Of a stretch of 64,000 nucleotides of DNA, positions 53,435 through 60,098 are shown in pieces (position 1 is the first letter of the stretch; the number at the start of each line of letters is the position of its first letter). A program made the translations under genes and the position numbers. Origin of the DNA: Clostridia bacterium (GTDB lineage: Bacteria; Bacillota; Clostridia; Oscillospirales; Acutalibacteraceae); assembly GCA_017474045.1 (NCBI GenBank), contig JAFUHX010000015.1:1-64000 (forward strand), in the 5' to 3' direction. The notes beneath the pieces were generated by a model, which was given only the letters and a program-made list of their open reading frames with translations, was not told where the DNA came from and ran no database searches.

Positions 53435-54565
53435 ATGAATAACATTCTTACCAGAGTCTTTGATGAAACTATGCAGCGTGAAGGTCGTACTATTTCCACT
53501 GTAACCAGCGGAGAAAGTTTTGAGTGTTTCTTCCGCAGAAACAATGACAATACCAACAGCAAAGATACTATGATTATGTATTACCGCTGTGGTTCTCCCG
53601 TCAATGCCGGTACTTTGCTTAGCTATGCTGGAAATACCTACATTGCACTTAATAAGGAAACGGCTGAAAACGATGTCTATTTCAAGTCTGCAATCATCAA
53701 GACCAATGGCACTATTAACACACATAGCCTTACTGTCAATGGTTTATCTTTCTATGGTGAGGGCGTGAATAATGCTATGTCAACGGATGGCACGAACATT
53801 TCTATTATTTCTGGAAATCTTGAAGTGTTGACTGAGGATAACGCTGCATCCAGAGCCTTACAGGTCGATGACTTATTTAATGAGTGGGGACGTACTTGGA
53901 GAATTGATAATCTTTACTTTGTGGACGGTATTTGTCACGTAATCGTAGAAATGTACGCAGATGTTACACCTACATATGAGTATGAGCTTACTCTTTCTTC
54001 TCTCACATCATATAATGTAAAGCCGGGAGATACAGACACTTTGACATATACGGCTATCTGCAATGATGATGAAGTCGATAACCCCGATGTCAATTTCACA
54101 TCTTCTAATGAAGAAGTTGCTAAGATTGATAATAACGGCAATATCACTTACTTAGCCGATGGCGAGGTTTTCTTCTCAGTCGTATGGATTGACAAGGCAA
54201 CGGCGCAGACCGACACAGTAACCGTTGTAACCGAAGCTGTGAGTGATGAAGTTGCAATTTTCGTAACACCGATTGAGGAAATCTATAATGGTTTTGAAGA
54301 AGTTCTCAATTTCTATGCCACAAAAGGCGGTGTAAAGGATGAGAGCATTCCCGTCTCTTTCAAGGTTGAGAATTTAAGCGTAACAAACAACTATGATGTT
54401 CATATGAAGAAAATCACTTATACCGATAACGGTGATGGCACTGTTACACTTTTGGTCGATGGTAGTATATCTACACTGTATGGTAAAACATTTGATTTCG
54501 TCGCATACAATGAAGAATTAGGCATTGAGAATAGACAGACCATCAAAATCACTTCAATGTTCTAA
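53435..54565 (+). CDS. phage structural protein with Ig-like (Big_2) domain
   Basis: 376 residues. The N-terminal 170 residues (MNNILTRVFDETMQREGRTI, SGESFECFFRRNN) resemble minor head/tail adaptor proteins. Residues about 185-265 form a bacterial Ig-like domain (SSLTSYNVKPGDTDTLTYT, VNFTSSNEEVAKIDNNGNIT, LADGEVFFSVVWI). A second beta-rich domain ends the protein. Ig-like domains on virion proteins often bind surface sugars. It follows the helical 128-residue protein by 12 bp. Confidence 0.6.
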   Translation: MNNILTRVFDETMQREGRTISTVTSGESFECFFRRNNDNTNSKDTMIMYYRCGSPVNAGTLLSYAGNTYIALNKETAENDVYFKSAIIKTNGTINTHSLTVNGLSFYGEGVNNAMSTDGTNISIISGNLEVLTEDNAASRALQVDDLFNEWGRTWRIDNLYFVDGICHVIVEMYADVTPTYEYELTLSSLTSYNVKPGDTDTLTYTAICNDDEVDNPDVNFTSSNEEVAKIDNNGNITYLADGEVFFSVVWIDKATAQTDTVTVVTEAVSDEVAIFVTPIEEIYNGFEEVLNFYATKGGVKDESIPVSFKVENLSVTNNYDVHMKKITYTDNGDGTVTLLVDGSISTLYGKTFDFVAYNEELGIENRQTIKITSMF

Positions 54566-54575
54566 TAAAAGATAC

Positions 54576-54604
54576 TTGCAGTTTCTCAGGAATTGTGATA
54601 TAAT
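54576..54604 (+). promoter_or_regulatory. sigma-A promoter of the S-box-like leader
   Basis: TTGCAG and a perfect TATAAT with 17-bp spacing, 10 bp after the end of the structural gene. The predicted start is near 54611, just before the P1 helix. Confidence 0.8.
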
Positions 54605-54610
54605 CCGTAC

Positions 54611-54789
54611 ATAACCTATAAAGAGTGCGTTAGAGGCAAGCTCGATGACCGCACACCAACCTGCCAGACCGGTAAGGTGGTAATGCTTGATTGATGGGTG
54701 TATAAATGAGTAGTGCATCCATCTGACGATGGGTGTTTTTTAATGCCTCTTTATAGGATTATCATTATCTTATAAGGAGGCATTTTTTT
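54611..54789 (+). ncRNA. S-box (SAM-I)-like riboswitch with two-step expression platform
   Basis: P1 is a perfect 11-bp helix CCTATAAAGAG (54615-54625)/CTCTTTATAGG (54747-54757). Inside it are a P2 with the kink-turn-like CTCGATGACCGC, then ACCAACC...AAGGTGGTAAT, the pattern of the S-box GGCAACC...AAGGTGCTAAT with changed bases. Segment A GATGGGTGTA (54693) pairs with B TGCATCCATC (54714) as P4; alternatively B pairs with C GATGGGTGT (54728) and gives a terminator with six Ts. The P1 3' strand can instead pair with TTATAAGGAGGCATT, hiding the GGAGG of the next gene, again with T-run. Ligand binding would thus turn the gene ON. The ligand is not proven. Confidence 0.55.
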
Positions 54790-55086
54790 ATGTCAGAAAA
54801 AGCAATCAGCAATCTCTTAAATCTCAAAGGCAGAGTTTATGTTTATCTTGCCGATGAGGAAACCGGCAAACAGTTTATGCAGCAAGCGGAAACTGAAGGA
54901 TTTACTTTCAGAGATGGAGTGAAACCAACAGAAAGACCGTATGATTCTATCATAGCTTTAAATCGTGACCACACGATAAACTATGTCGGGTTCGTAGGTC
55001 ATATGGCTTTTGGAGCAAAGGCAAAGACAATAGGCAAAGAGAAACTAATCCGATATGACTTTAAAAAAAGACTACTGCTTACTTGA
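54790..55086 (+). CDS. hypothetical protein controlled by the S-box-like leader
   Basis: 98 residues. ATG lies just after GGAGGCATTTTTTT. It begins MSEKAISNLLNLKGRVYVYL and has a mixed alpha/beta character (YDSIIALNRDHTINYVGFVG) and a basic C-terminus. Not recognised; no metabolic motif explains SAM-type control. Its expression appears to be governed by the structured leader. Confidence 0.6.
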   Translation: MSEKAISNLLNLKGRVYVYLADEETGKQFMQQAETEGFTFRDGVKPTERPYDSIIALNRDHTINYVGFVGHMAFGAKAKTIGKEKLIRYDFKKRLLLT

Positions 55087-55106
55087 AGCAATAGCCTTTA
55101 TCAGCA

Positions 55107-55316
55107 TTATTGGTTTTCTTCTGGGTCAGGTTCAAATTCTAAAATATCCTCTGGATTGCAATTCAGAAAAATGCAAAGTTTGTTGAGCGTGTCCGTGGTG
55201 ACTATTTCGTTTTTACGCAATTTATTGATAGTTGCAGGACTCAATATCTCTTTTAAATCTTTTTGTTTTAACCCAGAACGATTGAGCTTGTCCCAGAGCC
55301 TATAAAATGTAATCAT
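55107..55316 (-). CDS. small Cro/CI-type HTH regulator
   Basis: 69 residues with GGAGGATT before ATG. Helix-turn-helix RSGLKQKDLKEILSPATINK followed by LRKNEIVTTDTLNKLCIFLN, a classic HTH_26-type Cro-like protein, and an acidic tail. Its promoter spacer contains an inverted repeat, so it probably represses itself. Confidence 0.88.
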   Translation of the reverse strand: MITFYRLWDKLNRSGLKQKDLKEILSPATINKLRKNEIVTTDTLNKLCIFLNCNPEDILEFEPDPEENQ

Positions 55317-55351
55317 AAGTAATCCTCCGTTTGGTTACTTCAATTTAATTG

Positions 55352-55380
55352 ATTATAACACATCTAAATGTGATTGTCAA
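55352..55380 (-). promoter_or_regulatory. consensus promoter and operator of the small XRE gene
   Basis: On the minus strand a perfect TTGACA and TATAAT are spaced exactly 17 bp. CACAT-CTAA-ATGTG (55359-55372) lies in the spacer and is a natural self-repression site. Confidence 0.75.
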
Positions 55381-55446
55381 ACTGTAACAATGATATACTT
55401 TCGCAAGACTATTGATACCGATGGCAAACTTATAAAGGAGAATGAA

Positions 55447-55779
55447 ATGAGACTAATCAAGAAAAATGGCGGTAGTTCCGCACCATATGAACACAATTTC
55501 AAAAATACGACTATCTTCTATGAGAATGAGAAAGTAGAATACAAGCTCTGTGAAGATGATATGTCATCCAGCTTTATGACCTGTGCCAATTTGGAATATC
55601 AGGCTAAGTTCGGAGATGTCAACGCTCAGTTGCTTGAATACTATCTTTTCTTCAATTCTGCCGGTGAGCCTATTCTAAGGGTAGTAAACAGAAGAAATTC
55701 ACGCTCTGTTATGGCTAACGTGGAGTTGTCGGAATCGGAGAGGGCGCAAATTAAAAGCATAACTGTTTGTAGTAAATGA
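55447..55779 (+). CDS. hypothetical element protein
   Basis: 110 residues from MRLIKKNGG, preceded by AAAGGAG; an ATG 19 codons earlier lacks a site. The body is mixed alpha/beta (NFKNTTIFYENEKVEYKLCE and AQLLEYYLFFNSAGEPILRV). Not recognised. Divergent from the small XRE gene, so possibly under its control. Confidence 0.6.
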   Translation: MRLIKKNGGSSAPYEHNFKNTTIFYENEKVEYKLCEDDMSSSFMTCANLEYQAKFGDVNAQLLEYYLFFNSAGEPILRVVNRRNSRSVMANVELSESERAQIKSITVCSK

Positions 55780-55857
55780 GTTACTACGAAAATGTACCAT
55801 TGATATTATTAAGCGTAAAAAAGTATGCGAAAACATAATATTTTTTTAAATTTGCTA

Positions 55858-55886
55858 TTGACAACGCACTACTTCTATGGTATAAT
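55858..55886 (+). promoter_or_regulatory. perfect sigma-A promoter of the orphan RNA
   Basis: TTGACA (55858-55863), 17 bp, TATAAT (55881-55886): an exact consensus. AAGTATGCGAAA lies 26 bp upstream (55821-55832). Confidence 0.9.
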
Positions 55887-55892
55887 GATAAA

Positions 55893-56217
55893 AATTGAAT
55901 ATGATGATGCTGGGAATAGGAATGAACACCTATGCATCATAGCTATTAACCAGTAGTGGCGTATGGTATATATTGATTGATGTATCATATCGCATAAGCA
56001 CTCAGGCAATCAAGAATTATTTGTTCTCTGTTTAGTGAAGTACATACTTGAAAGTCAGCTAAGAGTATGGGCGTGTATGCGCCGGTTGCTGACCTTAGGG
56101 AAGATTTGGAATCACCGATGTAATTAAGCTCAGCGCAGGAAATGGCGTTTTGATATTGGTTAATTCAAGGCTATCTTGATACGACTTTAACGGTCGTGTT
56201 GGGATAGCCTTTTTTTG
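55893..56217 (+). ncRNA. orphan structured RNA, about 320 nt
   Basis: No open frame with a ribosome binding site exists between the consensus promoter and the strong terminator. Visible helices are ATGATGC/GCATCAT with inner ATAGG/CCTAT; GCGTATGGTA/TATCATATCGC; AAGTCAGC/GCTGACCTT with inner GGCG/CGCC; and the terminator AAGGCTATC/GATAGCCTT with inner ACGAC/GTCGT and seven Ts. I do not recognise it as tmRNA, 6S, RNase P or a known riboswitch. It could be a phage regulatory RNA, packaging RNA or a leader terminated before the 56252 gene. Confidence 0.7.
56167..56217 (+). terminator. terminator of the orphan RNA
   Basis: Two nested stems, AAGGCTATC/GATAGCCTT and ACGAC/GTCGT, followed by TTTTTTT. 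Confidence 0.88.
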
Positions 56218-56251
56218 TTTGTTTTTTAAGACATAGAAAGGAATTTGGAAA

Positions 56252-56488
56252 ATGGATGAAAGAAAATATTTAGTAGTCAATGTTTCCGGCAATACAGAGA
56301 AAGTATTACATAGCTACATCGACAGAGATGAGGCTATTTCCAAAATGAACATAATCGGTAAACGCAACAGAAGCGGAGGCATTATTTGTGTCATTCTCGG
56401 TAGAGAGTTGTCTAATGGAAGTATTGCTCGTGGTAGAGAGCAGATAGCCGTTTATGATGCTTGGTTAGAACGTCTTTTGAAAGATTAA
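56252..56488 (+). CDS. hypothetical element protein
   Basis: 78 residues; AAAGGAATT precedes ATG. Compact alpha/beta pattern (YLVVNVSGNTEKVLHSYIDR and GIICVILGRELSNG) ending in a short helix (DAWLERLLKD). Not recognised. It stands between the orphan RNA terminator and the second repeat array. Confidence 0.6.
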   Translation: MDERKYLVVNVSGNTEKVLHSYIDRDEAISKMNIIGKRNRSGGIICVILGRELSNGSIARGREQIAVYDAWLERLLKD

Positions 56489-56498
56489 GACGGTGCGT

Positions 56499-57290
56499 TT
56501 TTGAAGATGTTAGCTCAGCCATTTTGAGATGAGGACATAAATTCCGTTTTTATTTTTGGAGATAAAGCCTTTGTTTATAGGCGTTTTCGCCTTTGGTTAC
56601 AAGGGGTTTGAGAACCACAAAAACAAACACCTGAAAATCGTTTATAGATGGGAATGTAACGCAGCGTTTTAAAAGATGTAATCATTTATATTTTGGGATG
56701 AGGTCAACACAAACCATTGAAAAATCGGCGTTTTTTCAATGGTTTTAAAGGACTAAAAAAACTTTAAAAATATTTATTGGGTTTTCTATATAGAAGGGAA
56801 TGTAAAAATGTAATCAGAGCAATTTTGAGATAACCCGCAAATTGTAGAAAAGAGTTTTTAAAGATGAAGCCTTAAAACAAGCCAATTTTAGCCGATAAAT
56901 CAACGGTTTTTCGGCTCTGATATAAAAACCTTAAAAATGGTTTATAGATGGATATACAGAAAATGTGAAGTGACCAATTTTGAGATGACAGAGAAATAAT
57001 ACCGGTTCATTTTGAGATGAAGTTTTCAAAATCCGTTTAGCAAATGGAGATGAAGCCTCAATTTATGGGCGTTTTTCCCTTATAAATCAAGCACTTTTCG
57101 CTCCCTCAAAAAAACACCTAAAAATCGTATATAGATGGAAAGTAGAAATAGCAATTTTGAGATGTCCCCTAAGTTCATTTTTGGATGACCGCTTATTTAC
57201 CCTCAATTTCTCTATGCTTTATAAGGGATTTGAGACCATCATAAAAAAACTCTGATTTTTTGTTTTATAGAAGGGATATGTCCCATTACT
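56499..57290. repeat. five diverged repeat units of about 150 bp (box A, hairpin, box B)
   Basis: An 853-bp gap without genes. Box A (AATTTTGAGATGA) occurs near 56521, 56689 (variant), 56821, 56976, 57008 and 57153. Box B (TTTATAGATGGGAATGTA or TATAGAAGGG variants) occurs near 56641, 56787, 56941, 57128 and 57263. Between them each unit carries a different hairpin, for example GGCG-TTTT-CGCC (unit 1), AACCATTGAA/TTCAATGGTT (unit 2) and AGCCGA/TCGGCT (unit 3). The period is 130-190 bp. It stands directly before the HTH-HNH-ATPase-polymerase genes; an origin, promoters or small RNAs are possible. Confidence 0.75.
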
Positions 57291-57341
57291 TTATTTTTTT
57301 AATTTCCATATTTGAAAACATAGAAAGAAAGGAGGCACAAT

Positions 57342-57524
57342 ATGCCGGATTTAAAAACCAGATGTGTCAATCTATTAACGGCTCTTGATTTACCGAAAAC
57401 GAGATTTTGTAAAAATATCAAAATCAGCACTCAGGCGTTTAATGCGTGGTTGCGTGGCGATTTGAATTTAGCAGAATCCACAACGAATAGAATTGATAAA
57501 TATTTGAAGAATTTTAATTTCTAA
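57342..57524 (+). CDS. small HTH protein, 60 residues
   Basis: AAAGGAGG precedes ATG. It is essentially a single HTH domain: CVNLLTALDLPKTRFCKNIK then ISTQAFNAWLRGDLNLAEST. As the first gene after the five-unit array it is a candidate binder of that DNA (inference). Confidence 0.65.
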   Translation: MPDLKTRCVNLLTALDLPKTRFCKNIKISTQAFNAWLRGDLNLAESTTNRIDKYLKNFNF

Positions 57525-57590
57525 TGAGATAAAGAGAAAAGAAAAAGAAAATCGGAGAGCATAAAGAAACATTGAAAGGATTTAATTGTA

Positions 57591-58214
57591 ATGAAAATGA
57601 AAAGATATTTCTATGAGCATTTATGCGTTGAAGATTTACCCGGTGAAAAATGGAAACCGATTGAAAACTATCCATTATATCAAGTGTCAAATTTAGGTCG
57701 TATCAAGTCTATCACTTATGAAAGATTTATTAGTAACGGTTATACCACTTTTCACACTGCAAAGATTATTAGGCAAACCATAGGTAAAAAAGGATATTTA
57801 TATGTGACCATTTATGAAAATGGGAACAGACATACATTGCTGGTCAGTAGATTAGTTGCTATTGCATTTATCAAAAACCCACATAATCTTCCGGAAGTAA
57901 ACCACAAATCAGAAGATAAAAAAGATAACACTGTTTCCAATTTGGAATGGGTGTCACATCAAGATAATTCTGACTGGGGTACACGTAATGAAAGAATCGG
58001 AAAAGCCATTAAGGGCGTTAAAAGAACATCAGTACAGAAAGAAAGATTATCTGTTGCACACGGTTTTCCGGTCAAGTGCGAAGGAAAGAAATTTAACAGT
58101 ATTACAAAGTGCGCCCAGCATTACGGCGTACCACATCAAACAATGACAAAATGGCTAAATGGTGTTCGCCCTATGCCCCAGAAATGGAAAGATAAAGGAC
58201 TGAAATTTATCTAA
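57591..58214 (+). CDS. HNH homing endonuclease with NUMOD4 motif
   Basis: 207 residues. An N-terminal NUMOD4 DNA-binding motif (WKPIENYPLYQVSNLGRIKS, 21-40) is followed by an HNH_3 nuclease with VNHKSEDKKDNTVSNLEW (NH at 104-105, N113, N117) and a C-terminal NUMOD1/HTH-like region (GKKFNSITKCAQHYGVPHQT). Such enzymes are mobile, cut intronless or empty sites and spread between phages. It sits as a free-standing gene just before the ATPase-polymerase pair, a typical landing place. Confidence 0.92.
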   Translation: MKMKRYFYEHLCVEDLPGEKWKPIENYPLYQVSNLGRIKSITYERFISNGYTTFHTAKIIRQTIGKKGYLYVTIYENGNRHTLLVSRLVAIAFIKNPHNLPEVNHKSEDKKDNTVSNLEWVSHQDNSDWGTRNERIGKAIKGVKRTSVQKERLSVAHGFPVKCEGKKFNSITKCAQHYGVPHQTMTKWLNGVRPMPQKWKDKGLKFI

Positions 58215-58243
58215 AAGCTAAAAGTAGAAAGGATAGTTACTAT

Positions 58244-60094
58244 ATGATAAAAGTTGAAACATTTAATCTCAATTTAGAAGAAACATTCCCCGAAAGAGAT
58301 TTTCATACTAAGCAGAAAGAGTTTTTCAAGTATGCACTTAATCAGATAAACAATGACAGATGCACCGACAGAGTGACCGTTTTTGCCGCACGTTGCGGAT
58401 TAGGTAAAAGCACATTCCTTCAGTTGCTTGTAAAAAGCTGGTTAGAAGATAACAAGAACAGAGGCTTGATTATTGTAACTGACAACTTACAGAGATTAGC
58501 TTCTTTCAATGATAATACCGACAAGAGAATAGCTTACCTCACTGCTGAGAATAAAGATACAGAGTTGGTTCGTCAGGCATATTGCCCGGTACTCTTAATG
58601 TCAACTCAGCGTTATTTTCAAATGGATAGCATAGAGCCGTTTCTTACCTACTATGTGGGCGGCAACAAGTATTCCCGTGATACTGTCATTTTTGATGAAA
58701 CGCCTTATTTCAAAGAGATTAACGAAATTGGTATTGATGAGTTAGACTTGCTGCATTCTGCTTTGAATGAGGGTATCACAGATTTGTGTAATCCGATTGA
58801 CAAAGAATGGGTACTTACTCAATATTCAGAATTTAGACAGACGATGATTGAGACTATTAACGCCTTAGAGCAGAAGCGAAATAGAACTACATACCTTTTT
58901 TATCACCCTGAGTTCACCAGAATTTCAGAAGATGACATTCGTTTTTATGCGATTGTAAATGAATCTTTGAAAAACATTAACGGCAAATATCCTAAGGCAA
59001 AAAAGATTCTTGAAGATATTGAAGATTTCCTCCAGCACGGAGCATTCTTTTCTTCTTTCAAGTTGCAGGACAGTAACCACTACCACAAGAGTTTCATTCT
59101 TCATAAGGATTGCAAAGAAAAGTTTATGCTCGGCGGTAGCTTAAAGACATTTATTTTTGATGCCAGTGCTGGCACATCTGAGCTTTACCCTTACGATGCC
59201 GAATGGCTAACGATGCTTGAATGTAACCAATTCAATATGCCGTTAGACTTTTTGCACATTCATTTAGTGGATGTCAATACCTCCAGAAATGCACTTATCA
59301 ATCAAGAGGATAAAGAAACTAAGCTCACAGCAATTAAAAACTACATCTCCGGCAAAGGCTTTAATGTGGATGATACTCTCTTAGTCAGCTATAAGGCATT
59401 AACAGAGTCAAACAAATTTGCTGAGATTGGCTTTGACAGAGACCATTCAATGTATTTTGGCAATGTCAAAGGATTTAATCACAATAAAGACAAACACACC
59501 TTATTGCAGATTGGTTTGAACCGTCAATCTGACATTAACTATCTTCTTATGTTCCTCTCGAATAATGAAGATTTTGAACTTAGGCTCAAAAATGATATTT
59601 CCGGTATTGAGGATAGTATAGCCGAATGCGACAAGATGCTTAGAAGTGAATGCACCGAAGAATATATGGCAGCAGAGGTAGTAACTGACCTCATCCAGAA
59701 TGTATTTAGAACTAAGGCAAGAGAGCTTACCAACAGAGACAGAATTGACATTTACTTGTTCTGCAAGTACAGCGAATGTATTCTGACCGAAATTCAGTAT
59801 AGCCTTGGAAGGCTGGGTACATCTATTGAGATTGAAGAACTCAGCGACTTGCAGATAGCTAAGATTAAAAATCGCAAGGGTGAAAGTACGGCTCAGAAGA
59901 TTTTGGATTGGGTCGAAAAACAGGAATGCGGTAGAGAATTTACAGTTGATGAGTTTTTAGCGGAACTCGGTATTGAGGCTAAGAACTTCACCGTTGCCAA
60001 AAGAAACAAAAGTATTAAGAAACTCTTTGATGATATGAAGATTGAGCATACGAAGGGCAAATATCGTATTGCCGATAAAGGAAAGGAACATTGA
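58244..60094 (+). CDS. P-loop, helicase-like ATPase with C-terminal winged helix
   Basis: 616 residues. Walker A CGLGKST (51-57), motif Ia-like IIVTDN (76-81), LLMSTQRYF (117-125), Walker B VIFDETPYF (DE at 151-152), and in the second half LLVSYK and YFGNVKGFN (404-412) with a later Arg. This resembles SF2/DinG-like helicases. The C-terminal 70 residues (GREFTVDEFLAELGIEAKNF and KYRIADKGKEH) look like a winged helix. It ends 4 bp before the polymerase-like gene, so the products are probably made in step and may act on the same DNA. Confidence 0.75.
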   Translation: MIKVETFNLNLEETFPERDFHTKQKEFFKYALNQINNDRCTDRVTVFAARCGLGKSTFLQLLVKSWLEDNKNRGLIIVTDNLQRLASFNDNTDKRIAYLTAENKDTELVRQAYCPVLLMSTQRYFQMDSIEPFLTYYVGGNKYSRDTVIFDETPYFKEINEIGIDELDLLHSALNEGITDLCNPIDKEWVLTQYSEFRQTMIETINALEQKRNRTTYLFYHPEFTRISEDDIRFYAIVNESLKNINGKYPKAKKILEDIEDFLQHGAFFSSFKLQDSNHYHKSFILHKDCKEKFMLGGSLKTFIFDASAGTSELYPYDAEWLTMLECNQFNMPLDFLHIHLVDVNTSRNALINQEDKETKLTAIKNYISGKGFNVDDTLLVSYKALTESNKFAEIGFDRDHSMYFGNVKGFNHNKDKHTLLQIGLNRQSDINYLLMFLSNNEDFELRLKNDISGIEDSIAECDKMLRSECTEEYMAAEVVTDLIQNVFRTKARELTNRDRIDIYLFCKYSECILTEIQYSLGRLGTSIEIEELSDLQIAKIKNRKGESTAQKILDWVEKQECGREFTVDEFLAELGIEAKNFTVAKRNKSIKKLFDDMKIEHTKGKYRIADKGKEH

Positions 60095-60098
60095 TACA

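Noticed and set aside
54611..54789. T-box or other amino-acid leader
   Set aside because: No T-box sequence or specifier loop; the kink-turn, CAACC and AAGGTG order fits the S-box fold better.
55893..56217. tmRNA, 6S RNA or RNase P RNA
   Set aside because: No CCA end, tag peptide frame, large single bulge or conserved RNase P core visible.
56499..57290. CRISPR or simple tandem repeat
   Set aside because: Units are diverged, 130-190 bp apart, with several boxes per unit and no uniform spacer.
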